Shown here in pieces: positions 1 to 11,812 of a stretch of DNA of 64,000 nucleotides (positions are counted from its first letter, which is position 1; each line of letters begins with the position of its first letter). Below the pieces are notes generated by a model. It was not told the origin of the DNA and did not search any database. It saw nothing but the letters and a program-made list of their open reading frames with translations. The translations under genes and the position numbers were made by a program. The stretch comes from Beaufortia kweichowensis (taxonomy: Eukaryota > Chordata > Actinopteri > Cypriniformes > Gastromyzontidae). The stretch covers positions 2,767,988 to 2,831,987 of the forward strand of contig CM032794.1 of NCBI GenBank assembly GCA_019155185.1, written 5' to 3'.

Positions 1-533
1 CTTATCCATTTGTTGAGTGTTATTGCTTTTGGTTTGTGCATTTAAATGCACAAAAATCTTACAAATGTGTTCTTTGTGGTTACGTCCATAACGCTGGAAT
101 TACCCTGTTATCTTTATGATTATATTTTTCTAGGTGTGAACAGGCATTAAAGATGCCGCCAATAAATATTTGTTGTTACTGGTCGATATGACAATACAAT
201 TACTTGTATAAATCCTCTATTCATTCAGCAATCACAGTGATAATTGAGGGTTTGCAAGATAAAGTTAACAGTGTTTGTCTGATAATATATCGGCCCTGTA
301 ATGTAGAATAAAACATTAGGACACTGAAATGACTTTAGTCTTCAAGTGCTCTTTTAATAAAAAAAAAAAAAAAAAAATGACTGATTGCACTTGTAATAAG
401 AGGAAACAGATAAACATTAAAATAGTACTTGAAAAGCATTGGGGACATACAGAAAGCATACTGACACATAGGCTCTGGGTCTGGTGCATAACTATAATCT
501 TATCTCTTACCTTTTCTTTCTGGCCGCCTGCAG

Positions 534-557
534 AAGATAACTACTATTACAGTTACG
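534..557 (+). CDS. col25a1: Candidate 24-nt col25a1 exon (short non-collagenous stretch)
   Basis: A strong pyrimidine tract ending in CAG at 531-533 and a GTAAAT donor at 558 bracket 24 nt. Read in phase 0, which fits the phase-0 collagen exon at 1548, it encodes KITTITVT, followed by GPPGPPGP. Non-collagenous linkers interrupt the triple helix in this family, so a short non-Gly-X-Y exon is plausible, but I cannot confirm the peptide from memory. It could be a chance splice-site pair. Confidence 0.35.
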
Positions 558-765
558 GTAAATGACCGTCTTGTCTATGTGTTACAGGAGTGATGTATTA
601 TTGCTCAGCATGAACTCTGCCTTTCCATAAACCTGTTTCACCCATTCGACTTATTCTTTTAATGCCATCTTAATGTTAAGAAAACATTGTGTGTCGCCGT
701 GACTAAGCATATTGAAGCTTGATATATCTCGTAAGTGTTATTTTTGTTGTAACAAAGGTAAAACA

Positions 766-945
766 ACTTTAAAAAGGGATAGTTCAAAAATGAATTTACT
801 GTATGACTTTCTTCTGCAGAACACAAAAGACGATATTTTGAAGAATGTTGGACATTTTGAGAACATTTCTTAAAATATTTTCTTTTGTGTTAGACAGTCA
901 TATACAGGTTTTGAACAATATGAATATAAATAAATGACGCCTGAA
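766..945. mobile_element. Cyprinid-type foldback MITE remnant
   Basis: Begins GGGATAGTTCAAAAATGAA, with ACACAAAAGACGATATT facing AATATTTTCTTTTGTGT in the middle. This belongs to the common 'TTCACCCAAAAATGA' non-autonomous repeat group of carp-like fish. Both ends are worn. Confidence 0.6.
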
Positions 946-1228
946 AAGGACTTTGTATACTCCTAATATTACTAAATCATACTAAAGAACTGTTTTCCAG
1001 TTTTCATTTAAAAGGTTGTGAATAAATATTATTTAAATATTCCATTTTTATTCCGGAAGTAAGATATGGTCCTTGTGTCTCATACTCTCATCTGTGTCCT
1101 TTTGTACATAACATTAATGTTTTACGTAACATTTAATGTTTTGTTTAACAAAAATATATTTAAAAAGTGTTGCTTGTGTATTTTAAGTTGACCTAATTTG
1201 TCAATGTGTGTATTTGTACAGAAAGTCT

Positions 1229-1484
1229 GGTAACACTTAACAATAAAGTTGTATTTGTCAACATGAACTAACAAAGAACAATACTGAATTTACTTATCTT
1301 AGGTCATGGTAATTTCAGCATCTTTTAAATGAAAAGTTGTATCTGTTATCATGAGTTAAAGCACAGTAATCTAACATACATTACCAAATATTACTAAACG
1401 CTAAATACTCATTGTTAGTTTATGATACCAAATGCATTTACTAATGTTAACAAAAGCAACCTTATTGTATTGTTAAGTGTTACC
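1229..1484. mobile_element. Foldback element with GGTAACACTT termini
   Basis: A 256-bp segment starting GGTAACACTTAACAATAA and ending TTGTTAAGTGTTACC, that is, terminal inverted repeats. The interior is rich in AACATGAACTAACAA-type motifs, as in a widespread cyprinid non-autonomous DNA transposon. Confidence 0.75.
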
Positions 1485-1547
1485 AAAAATCTTTTAACTT
1501 CACAGTAAATATATTATATTATCTCCTTTTATTCTTTTGTGATTTAG

Positions 1548-4500
1548 GGACCTCCTGGACCTCCCGGGCCCGTTGGACCGAAGGGCGTGAAGGTAGGCTC
1601 ATTCATGTTTGATGATCTATGAACTAGTACGTTTTATGTGCTTATGTCTGGTACAATATAAAGATGATATAAACAGCTTCTGTAAAGTCCTTGAGATCTC
1701 AGAGCGACTGCAGTTTATTTCATCCTAAAGTTTTATTGGTGTTCACAGGGTGATCAGGGTGTTCCTGGACTTCCGGGCCTGGATGGAGAACGGGTAATGT
1801 GGACTGAAATATTTGTATTGTCTTGCTGCTTTTGTATTGTCTTGTATGTAGCACTTACTATAAAAACCATAATTATTATCTTCCACACATGTTTACAGGG
1901 TCATAAAGGTTCAAAAGGTGACATGGGAATGCCTGGAATATCAGGAGAAAAGGGTGAAATGGGTCTGCAGGGCTTTCAGGTAAAATGTTTTGTGCATATC
2001 ATATATATATATATTTAATAATGGCATTACATCTACCAAAACGTTTTTTATTGTTTTTAAAAATGACATGCTATAGTATGGGACAATTCAAAGGTCAACC
2101 TTACAATGTTTAGATGTCAATATCAGATGTTTATAGCATGACTTTTCATAGTGCTGATTTCAGAATGGTGACACTCATAACAGTCCATATTCCTCATAAT
2201 TGAATACATTGAAAAGAAATGAACAATTCTTTAAAGAGTAAGAGTGTACGGGTAATAATAAACAATGTCTGATTCTGAACAGACCGGTCACATTTTTCAG
2301 TGAAGTAAAGTGATTTCTTGGTAATGTGTCTGCAGGGTGTGAATGGTCTGAAAGGAGACAAAGGAGACGCCGGCCTGCCGGGACCTCAGGCACCCTCAGT
2401 AAGTACATTGTCCAAACAAAACCTGATCTAAGACACCTAACATTTTAAATACATAATGCTGAATTACGATGACAGATATCATTTAAACTGCATTATTAAT
2501 GCAAGAGTCATTGTGACCTGCTGTAGTCTGTCTCTGCTGTATCTATATTTTACACTTTATTCACAGATTATTGGGCCTCCTGGTGCACCGGGGCCACACG
2601 GACCACCTGGACCAATGGTAGGTTAAAATCTTTGTCTTTACACTTTTGCTCTCATGCAGGACATGTACAAAGTCACCTTAATATGCACAAAAGTACTACA
2701 CACTTTGTACATTAGGACAGTTATTAAAGTGGTTTATTGTGTTTACTGTGCTATATTAACTAATATAGATATCAAATCAAGGATACCGTAAAAGCTGGTG
2801 ACTGACATGTAGATCAAAGTTTGAGTGGCGTATAGCTTTGATGTATGTAAATTATACACATTTAGGGTGTAATGTGCAGTTTCTCTCGTCTGGGAAAAAG
2901 GAACAAAAGGATTCATCTTGCACCACACCGATTTTTTTTCTTAGAGTAAATTATTGATATTGATTTGTTAGCTTGTTTGTAACGAATGCAAATCTTTCCA
3001 AATCGGAAAACACGTTTCCTATCGGCCAAGACGAGATGTTCAAACAAGATGCACTCGCAATTGGGTTTCATCATTTGTAAAATAATCTCATTATGTTGTT
3101 TATTATGCATATTTCTGTCTGATCTCTTTATTAAGTAAATTATTTGTAAGGTCAAGTTGACTTTTTGATATCTGATGGAATCTGGGAATAAAATACATTG
3201 GAATGTCAAGTCTGGCCAATCAGAATCAAGAATTCCACAGCACTGTTTAATAATAATAATAAATATTTTAATGTATGACAGAACATTTTCATGGGCTAAT
3301 GATGTTTTAACATGTCTAAAAGCTTTCAAAAGTACTATATATTGCAAAAATGTAAAGCACTATCCGTTTATGTATGTGTTGCAGGGTCCTCATGGATTCC
3401 CTGGACCAAAGGTAAGACTTTGAATAGAGGATTTCTTTGTTCTAGCTGAAGTCAATGCCACGATCATAGCAGTGTTTTAACTTCAAGTTAATCCCTTCTT
3501 TAATTACTCAAATTAATCTCACCCCTCATCCATAACTTTCTGATATGTGGTCTGATATTTAAGGCATGCTATAAGTTTAGCATTAAATAAAAAAAAATAC
3601 ATTTATAACTTACCTTCAGAAAGCAATTTTATTCTGCTGTATATAAAAGTAAATCAATAGTGAACAATAGTGTTTATAATATTCTTTAAGTCTAGAAGCA
3701 GGCCTTACTTAACACTTCCCAAAATGTCTATAATTGTTCTTAGTCATCCAGGTCATTGTAGAATATAACATTAAATTCATTCAGGAGGAAGTGTTCCTGA
3801 ATGAATTTTACCCAGCTTTCCCTAAAGCTCCTCCTCTTTGTTTAGGGAGAACCAGGATTGCATGGTCTGAAAGGATTACGTGGAGAGCCGGGGCATAAGG
3901 GCGACAGAGGACCCCTGGGTCTCCCCGTAAGTACCGTACACGTCTCAATGCTCAGCCTCCCTTTGACTCAACATCCTCTAACCTTTCCCATCATTCCCCG
4001 CTGTCCATTTGTATGCTGTTGAAAATGTTAATTTACTTTTCTTAAAGGGACAGTTCACCCAAAAATGAGTTCGTTCTTTCATTATAAGAAACTTGTTATT
4101 TTCCTCTTCAGTGAACTACAAAAAAGACTGAAATTCTCAGGGGTTTTTTTAGGTGTACAGGTTAGGAATGACATGAGGATGGATTTATATTTTTGGGTGA
4201 ACTAATCTTTTAACTTTTGAGTTAATTTCATCTGCTATGCTGCCCCTTAAACCTTACGTGTTGGTTAAATGTCCATTTGTTGTTATCTTGGTTAACAGCT
4301 GAGTTGACAAGGTTTTTTTGTCCGGTTCATCATGTACTAATCACACTTTTCATACCTCCACTCATACCTCCATTAATGCACAGGGAGCATCTGGCTTAGA
4401 CGGCAAGCCGGGACCCAGGGTGAGTCTCAAACAACCACCATCATCCCCCTACAAACATCATATAAAAATACCAAAATGGGTCACAAGACATCTCAAATAA

Positions 4501-7500
4501 AAGTCTTTGCTAATAAATAAATGTCAAATGAATGGGGGAATGTGGTTAGACTCTGTATTGTTAATGTTTTATTAGTGTTGAACTTTATGGCTCTTGACAC
4601 ATTTAATCAAATCTTAAATTATCAGCCAAGACTTTTTTCAAGGTCTGGTTAGTATACAGCGCATAAAATGTGGATTATACTTTTAAATAACCACATTCAC
4701 AGTGCTTTTGATCCCATTTACATCTGTATTTATCTCTGACCACTTGTGATCAGATCAACTAGTGGAAGCAAAAATATCAAAGATACTCCGTCTCTCCGCT
4801 GATGAGTGTGACATTAACACAAATTTAACACTCACTCATTCATTAACACACCAGTTATTGTTTCGTCATGTTTTTCAGTGTATTTAATCTGTGTGCATGA
4901 GAATGTGATAAAAGTAAGATACATTTGATAAAATGAAGTGTGTTGATTATAAATATGTTTATAAAAGCAGAATGTCTTAAACACTGTATTATTTATAGGG
5001 TATGGATGGACCAGTTGGTGCTTCTGGTCCTGCAGGTCCAAAAGGAGACCGAGTAAGTTTTTATTTTGGGTTTTGTGATGTTTGTTGTTGTTTTTGTTAG
5101 ATCAGGGTAAAACTGGTGTAGACTGTATTAAAATGAAACTCAAATACAGCTGACTCATGTTTTCGTCTCTGGGAATTTTGTAAATTCTCACAGAAATTTT
5201 AAGGCCCACATAGGAAAACCCAATAAGGTTCTCAAGACCATTTTTTACATGTTTCTCTATTGAAGTTGATATTATACGCTTGATTTGTTTACATGTAATG
5301 TTCTGTTTATTGTGATTGTGTCAGGGTGAGAAGGGTGATGTTGGCGATCCTGGACCCAGAGGACCGTATGGCTTACCTGTGAGTATTCCTAAACAATCAA
5401 CTTAAGTTTTATATAAAGTAAAATAATATATTTTATTATATTATATATTTATATTTTATTATAATAGTATTATATTTTGTCAAATAAAGAGTTCGACAAC
5501 ACCATTTCAAATCCTCCTGTTCTTTATCTTCTTTCTTTAAGGGAGCTGCCGGGACACCAGGACTGGATGTGAGTTGTCGCTCTTAATGTTTGGTTTGTGT
5601 CCTCGTGTCATTTATTGTTTCCCGGGTCACTGGTTTTCCCAGTGAAGTTCTTTAGTCGTGGACCACACAGACACAGAACTTGTGTAATTATTTTGCAGGG
5701 GTTGCCAGGCTTAAAGGGAGACAAGGGCGACGAGGGGGAAAGAGGAGAAAAGGTGATTGTGAAATGGGGAATGAACCTCTTTATTGATTAGATCTGATGT
5801 CAATGGACAGAGTAGCTCAGGATATGGACCTCAAATGAGACACGTGTGAAGATCTTACAACATGATCTCATGGCAATTTCTAACATGTTTGTACGATCTT
5901 AATCATACGATTAAGTATGTTCTGCATCATTGTTACCTTTTTAAACCTCATAATCGAACAGTTTTCGAACATTACATCATATGAATTTATGCAAATTAGC
6001 AACCGTATAAAATAGTTATGAATTTCTGTGAGATCAGATTTTCTAGAAAAAAAAATATTGCTGAATGGTTTAATATGGTTCAGAACTTTCAAACAGCCTT
6101 TTACCATCCCATATTCATAAATATTCACACATTCATATTTTATTGTCAAGTGAAAGTATTTCTCAGAAATACAGAGTAAGTCCATTGACAGCAGGTTTTC
6201 TAATGGCTCTGTATTAACATCTTATCTTGCAAGTTTCCTTTCTTTTCATCTGTCTGTTTCAAACTGACACTATATTTCATTATTAATATCACGGAAATAA
6301 TATTTAACAGTAATTAAGAGGTTAGATTACGAGCTAAGAATTTAATAGTAAGCTTGTCCTTGAAGTGCTTGTATATTTTTTGCTCTCAAGTAAAATTCTC
6401 TAAATTAAAAAAACAAAACAATATTATAGATGATTTTCTAGTTCTTTTTTAAGTCGTTCATATCTTCTAAAACTGTATCCCTTCCTTATAAAGTTTTGCG
6501 TGCATTACATGTGCCACATATACTCATGAACTTCATACGTTTATTTTACTGATCACTCAGTCATAATGTACATTCACTTATCTTCACTAACGTGTCATTT
6601 CACATGTAAATCCAGGTTTGTTTATAAGGTCAACTTAATGCACAGTGTGTAATTCATCGAACTAACTGAAAGAGATGATGTTGAGGAGAGCTGATGTTGC
6701 TGTGAAATGATGGATGGGATACAGTTTTCTGTCTGTGTGGGCAGGTGGAGGGTGGTGGGCTGCTGTGGGGTGTTCTCTTGCTTTTCTCTTCCCTTTTGCC
6801 CTTGTAAGACTGCTGTCGATCCCGTTCCCTTCATCTTTAATAGACCTGCTCTCATCTTACGTATCTGCCATTCCTATCTAACGTTTCCCTGTCCCTTTCT
6901 GCCTCTATTGTAATCTTCCCTTTCCCTAGTAACACTTTCAGTCGCCATTGTGAATTTCTTAAAAATGCAGGTAAATCTTTTCTGTATGGCATCATTTCCT
7001 GTACATGTATGCAATAAATTCCTTTAACAGTTAGATTTATAAACCGTGCTTTTAAAAGCATCAAATTGCAAAAACATCTGCAAAATACAAAAGAAGATAT
7101 TTCGGAGAATGTTGGTAACCAAACAACACTGACCCTCATTGACTTCCATAGTATAGACAGAAAACCACTGAGACTTATCTAAAAATATCTTCTTTTGTGT
7201 TCTACAGATACAGGTTTTGAATGAGGGTGAATAAATAATGAAAGAATTTTTATTTTTAAATGAAGTCTTTGTATAATAAGTTAGCATCTTGAGAAAGTAT
7301 TTAAAGTGAAATAACACGCAGATGCTGATCTCAAAACCTGTGCAGATCTTTTCTCATTCGTCCTCGGCTGATCGAACTGTTGTGTCCACAGGGGGAGAAG
7401 GGAAAGAAAGGCAAAAAAGGGCCTAAGGGGGAAAAAGGAGAACAGGGTGCCCCTGGATTAGATGCACCCTGCCCATTGGTATGTCCCAGCCGAGAGCTGG

Positions 7501-9660
7501 AAACCGCTCCTGACGGCGGACCCTTAAGGGAAGAGTCGTCCCGTGGTCAAAACGGCAACCTGCTAATCCTTGAAATCTGCTAACATAATAATCTTTGTTC
7601 TTTATTGAGTTGCATCCTAACAGGATGCGTTACAGGATGCCTAAATTAGTGTAACAAGGATTGGCAAAAAAAATCACGGTTGCTTGGAAACCACTGGGCG
7701 GCTCCTCTCTGCCCTGTGCCGTGTTCTCTCATGGAGAGGCCGGACGGGCGCCTGCAGCCTCTATCCCAATAACACTCCCAGTTCCCTTTCTATGATACAG
7801 GGTTTCCGGGGCTTAAAGGGTGAAAAGGGAGAGCCAGGTCAACCTGGCCTGGATGGGCTGGATGCCCCGTGCCAATTGGTACAGTATCGTCTTTTCCTAC
7901 CTTTCCAGTGCATGTGGTCTCCTGCGTTCACATCACGTCATACGTGATAAAGAGTGCTTGTACCTCCATGCATGGCTTATGAACGGAGCTTTTCCCATTG
8001 CCATTTTACCTTTAACACATACAGTACTGCATGCATTTCAGCATTGAACACTAATATCCACAAAATGTATTCAATTCTCCTTTAACTAAATGTTATTATT
8101 TACTAGGCATTATGTGGGAAATGAATGATCCACCAGCACGTTACAGTATCTCCTTTAAGTGACTTTCTCCCCTGTTAGAGTAACTTAAAATATTCTAGTT
8201 TACTTTGATTTGCTCTGGTTAACTATTAAAATACTAATTTGTTTCCCGAGATGAAAAACTTGTACTAACAGCCTCTAATGCTCTATAATACAGTGATTTA
8301 GTACAGCATGAGTCTTTCTCCTCCAGTCTTTAACACTTTTCTGTACCTCCTCACACTGTATATCTGTTCCAATTGGGCACTCGATCCAACTGAAGAAAGA
8401 AGAAATTCAGCCTACAAATCATATCCAGAGTCACCGTGTTAAAATAATATGATTCATATGTTTTGACTGTCATATCTTTTTTTGGTAAAAAAAGTCAAGA
8501 AATATTTTGTGCATGTGTGTGTTACTAATATACAGTGGTGTCCAAAATTTTACATTGAACTTTTGGATTTAAAAATGAACAAATTTAAAAAATGTGTAAA
8601 AAGATTATAATATTTATATTATAAAAGATTATAACGTATATTATATTATATTATATAAGCACTTTCACTGTGGTCTCAGACCTGTGGACTCCACTGAATA
8701 TACTCGATATCAGAGGTTTTCAAGCTTTCTCCAGAAGTTACTAAGGAATTCTCAAAAAAATTCAGAGAAAATCGTTATTAATGTTTCATTTCTAAAAGTC
8801 TAAGTTTGGAAACTAAAACAATATGTTGACTTTAAAATATCCCATTTACTACTTATCTAACACAGTTAAAATATTTATGCTTAAAAATACTCAGATGGAT
8901 ATATATTTTAGGAAGGATGTCCTTCACAAAAGGTTCATCATACCTTTACATCATAAAGTTTGAAAACCTCTGCTGTATGTCATATCATTTTATGGACCAA
9001 AAATCTTAATAAATGTATGAATGATATTTTGCATGTTTGATTAAGTTTAACTTCTGTCATATTGTTATGGGTTGGCCAGTAGTGTTTAAAGATCAGCTTC
9101 TTGTGTCATTACGGTCAACCGTGATTTTTTTTATAAACCAGCAAGCATCTTCCCCGTAATTATGTTTGATTCGTTTAGGCATAAATCATTAAACCAACAT
9201 TAAACCCAGCACATTATCACAGAATCACAAAACAAATAGTTAACCACGTTTTTGGATTTTCCCATATTCCTGCTAAATCTTTCACTGTGGTTAACCATAA
9301 CGATTTGGTGGGGTTTTGTTAAACATCAGTACTGTATATTGATTTATTGAGCAAAGAATTCAGAGATTAAGAAACCTCAAACCAGCAATATAAGAAAGTT
9401 ACTGACAACCTGTTTTTTCTTCACAACAGGGTCCAGATGGACTTCCAATGCCAGGCTGTTGGCAGAAGGTAAGATTAAACCAAGTGCCTTAAAAATATCC
9501 TCAAAGGAGTTATTAAATGTTAGAGCTTTAAACAGCGTTGATAAAATAACAACATAAGCAGCATGAAGTTTAATGTTATTCATTCATATAATCTCACATC
9601 CTGTGAAACCTTCACTCTGTATCATCCAACATATTGGTCTTTGTGTTTCCTTTGCAGTGA
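1548..9660 (+). CDS. col25a1: Collagen alpha-1(XXV) chain, 3' part (partial gene)
   Basis: Membrane-anchored (type II transmembrane) collagen of the COL13/23/25 group; type XXV is known for neuromuscular innervation and for binding amyloid. Exons that I can delimit: 1548-1592, 1749-1793, 1899-1979, 2336-2398, 2567-2617, 3385-3411, 3846-3926, 4384-4419, 4999-5052, 5325-5378, 5542-5568, 5699-5752, 7392-7478, 7801-7878, 9430-9468 and 9658-9660 (stop). All have AG/GT borders and lengths divisible by 3 (27-87 nt), the usual pattern for fibril-like Gly-X-Y exons. About 274 residues are encoded if both alternative exons are counted. There is one triplet imperfection (PQAPSIIGPP) across the 2398/2567 junction and a Lys-rich stretch at 7392-7450. 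The C-terminus [13 protein letters not shown] holds one cysteine. The call as col25a1 rather than col23a1 or col13a1 rests on this tail and on the etnppl-ostc-rpl34 neighbours. The 5' part is missing from the window. Confidence 0.85.
3773..3808. repeat. Perfect 14-bp hairpin in col25a1 intron
   Basis: Arms 3773-3786 and 3795-3808 are exactly complementary (AAATTCATTCAGGA), with an 8-nt loop. It ends 37 nt before the exon at 3846, in the region where a branch point would lie. Confidence 0.9.
4043..4214. mobile_element. Cyprinid-type MITE (GTTCACCCAAAAAT ends)
   Basis: Starts AAAGGGACAGTTCACCCAAA and ends with the inverse (TTTTTGGGTGAACTAATCTTT). It is 172 bp long and carries the GGAATGACATGAGGATG interior usual for this repeat group. 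It sits in a col25a1 intron. Confidence 0.8.
5856..6040. mobile_element. Worn foldback repeat (GATCTCATGGCAATTTC ends)
   Basis: CATGATCTCATGGCAATTTC near the start faces GAATTTCTGTGAGATCAG near the end. The interior has paired TACGAT/ATCGTA-like motifs. It lies in the col25a1 intron after the exon at 5699-5752. Confidence 0.5.
7078..7262. mobile_element. Cyprinid-type MITE remnant
   Basis: ACAAAAGAAGATATTT faces AAATATCTTCTTTTGTGT, and the 3' part reads ACAGGTTTTGAATGAGGGTG. Same group as the copy at 766-945. Confidence 0.65.
7392..7478 (+). CDS. col25a1: col25a1 exon ending in LDAPCPL (alternative C-terminal exon A)
   Basis: An 87-nt phase-0 exon between CCACAG and GTATGT. It codes a Lys-rich Gly-X-Y run ([13 protein letters not shown]) followed by [11 protein letters not shown]. 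The final heptapeptide is nearly the same as the end of the next exon (LDAPCQL), and both can splice in phase to 7801 or 9430. This suggests a duplicated, alternatively used exon pair near the trimerising C-terminus. Whether both are used together or one at a time cannot be told from the DNA. Confidence 0.8.
7801..7878 (+). CDS. col25a1: col25a1 exon ending in LDAPCQL (alternative C-terminal exon B)
   Basis: A 78-nt phase-0 exon between ATACAG and GTACAG. It codes [16 protein letters not shown] followed by [11 protein letters not shown]. It sits only 322 nt after exon A, shares its LDAPC ending, and splices in phase to the last collagen exon at 9430. Confidence 0.8.
8711..8972. mobile_element. 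hAT-like MITE with CAGAGGTTTTCAA ends
   Basis: A 262-bp element starting CAGAGGTTTTCAAGCTT and ending AAGTTTGAAAACCTCTG, terminal inverted repeats of about 17 bp with one mismatch. CAGRGG termini are typical of hAT elements. The flanking 8-mers agree at only 5 of 8 positions, so the target duplication has decayed or the border is off. Confidence 0.7.
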
Positions 9661-10943
9661 TAACTCTAACTCAAACCGCATGGAGTTTGTAAATAAAGCT
9701 TCACTTTTTTGTATTTATATTTTTTTTTAATTCCCAAAAGTATTAAGTGAGTCAAATATAAATGAAAGTGGATATATATATGTGTGTATACATGGAAAAA
9801 AAAAACGTGGTAACGCTCACACGTAGCTGCTGCTTCTTATCCCGTGTGGTCATGGCAACGTGTGTTACATTGACATCAGCACTGTGGAATTTAAACACTT
9901 GACCAGCAAGAGACTCTTAACGCGGAGTGCGCGATTGCTCGGCTTTGCATGGCCTTTGGAATGAGAGCGGATACCAAAGCAAAGACTAACAGGGTAAACA
10001 GGAGTAACGGAGGAGTTTGGAGACTCTGCCGGAGGATGACGAGGCGTCTGACGGATCGGCTTTGGTTATTAAACAAGCTCTTGATGTACTGTGTTCATCC
10101 ATCTCCACATCATACTACCAGCAGACTAAAGACTTCATCCACACCCACTGAAACAAGCATGATGCCAACTTGAAATGTTGTGTATACATACAGTATCACT
10201 TTGTGTTGTGCTCAAAGTGTGTGGCGTCTGTCAATCACTAACTGCCTGTCTTTTGAAACAAAAGATGTGTTCCTCTAAAGGGGATTTTATTGTTCTTTTG
10301 TTCTCACCTCTCATGAAGGGTGTCACACCTTGGCTGGTGGCCTGAGAAAGTGGTTTTCACTGGAAAGGTGTGGTTGCTGGTTTACTTTATTTGTGTGGAT
10401 GGGATCTGGCCCTGTCGCGAGCCTTTTAGTAAGAGTGACGACTCGCAGGAGAGAAGATGCATCCGCTGTACCTACTCCTGAGAGTTTCTCCGGACGTGCC
10501 CGCTTGAAACTGGAAAATACTTTAAGTGGGACGATGTACTCGCTCCAGTCATCCCTCCGGCCATCTTTGTTAACTCTTTATTTGGGATTGGTTACTCTGC
10601 CTGATCTACCGAGAACGACAGGATGGAAATCTCTTGAAGACTTTTGATTTTGCTCATTTTGTGTATTATAGCCTTTGGTGCCTGAAGTCATTTGTTCTTC
10701 ATTCCTTTATGGGAAGCTTTTGCGTTGTGTTGTAGATGTGACATTGCAGATAGTTCAGCTTGTGACATTCTTCACGGCTTTAGAAGGTGTGGAATGTCAA
10801 AAGGAGTGTACATACTTTGGGTGTTAAACCTTGTACATCTGAGTAATGGTGAACTTGCAGGTATGTATTTATAAAAATGTGTCTGCCTGTGTAAAGTTCA
10901 CAAAACAAATCAGTATTAGTCAGTATAATGAAATACAGTGGTA

Positions 10944-11000
10944 AACATTTACATTTAGCTGATGCTTCTATCCAAAGCGACTTACAAAAATGGAGAGACA
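10944..11000 (-). mobile_element. SINE/LINE-tail type repeat
   Basis: ACATTTACATTTAGCTGATG followed by CTTCTATCCAAAGCGACTTAC, then GAGACAATGAAGCGATG. The same sequence with the same continuation is present at 17964-18085. This 3' tail is shared by several teleost retroposons. Confidence 0.65.
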
Positions 11001-11689
11001 ATGAAGCGATGCGGCAATTCATCAGTCTGTATTTTAGTTGTAGGACAGTCAGTAATGATTATTATAATCTATAGTATATTTCAACCGGCTCCACTACATT
11101 CCGTTATCCGTCCAAAAATGCACAACTTTTCATTTTCTTCATGTATTATTACAGCTTTAAATCTCTTGATCATTACTTTAAACTTTTAAAGTGGCTCCAG
11201 CCACACAAGTAACCGTATATTCATGATCACAGTATTGTCATTAATGTTATCTGTATAGAGGTGATGGGATTATGGTCTTTTTCAATCTCTGATGGGCATT
11301 TAAGATGCTGTGATAACCACAATGCAGAAAAAAGTTGGTAGCTTTTATTTTCTTGTAATGTGTAAGTTTAATGAAAATGGGTAAGGAAGGATTTCTATGG
11401 TCATTTTCTTTCTTCACCTTTTATTTTTATTTTTACCAGCTGTTTTACATACATCAGTGTTTTTATTGTTCTTAAGAAAGCTGATTGATTTATAAGCAGT
11501 CATTCCTTTTTACCATACAGTGTTGTTTGATTAACACAATTTGTGTTTGTTTGTTTTTTGTACTTTTGGTTTGTTGTTTTTTGCCAACAGTATATTAGTT
11601 TATAAAGATATCACTAAACATCAGTGGTGAAAGAAAAGGTTTCACTGACATGTAGCAGTGTAATGTAACAAATATAAGAGTCTATTCTT

Positions 11690-11812
11690 TCTTTTGCTTT
11701 TTTGTGATATTTCTTTATTTCACTCTTTTTTGCGCTTTTTTTCTTTCTTTCTTTTGCTCTTTCTTTCTTTCGCTCTTTCTTTCTTTCAATCTTTCTCTTT
11801 CTTTTTTGGCAT
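11690..11812 (+). repeat. (TTTC)n-rich pyrimidine tract
   Basis: About 120 bp almost purely C/T, with TTTC units mixed with GCTC and CTTT. Possibly inside the col25a1 3' UTR. Confidence 0.8.

Larger units (their letters stand above)
1..1547 (+). other. col25a1: col25a1 intron sequence at the window edge
   Basis: No convincing Gly-X-Y coding exon lies before 1548. The stretch is AT-rich, with a poly-A run near 358-377 and two foldback-type repeats (about 766-945 and 1229-1484, listed separately). The only exon-like object is a 24-nt candidate at 534-557. The upstream two thirds or so of the collagen gene, including its cytoplasmic and transmembrane part, must lie outside the window. Confidence 0.6.

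Noticed and set aside
10330..10647. 105-codon plus-strand open frame after col25a1
   Set aside because: No recognisable domain, Arg/Ser/Thr-rich in a composition-driven way, and it lies where a col25a1 3' UTR is expected.
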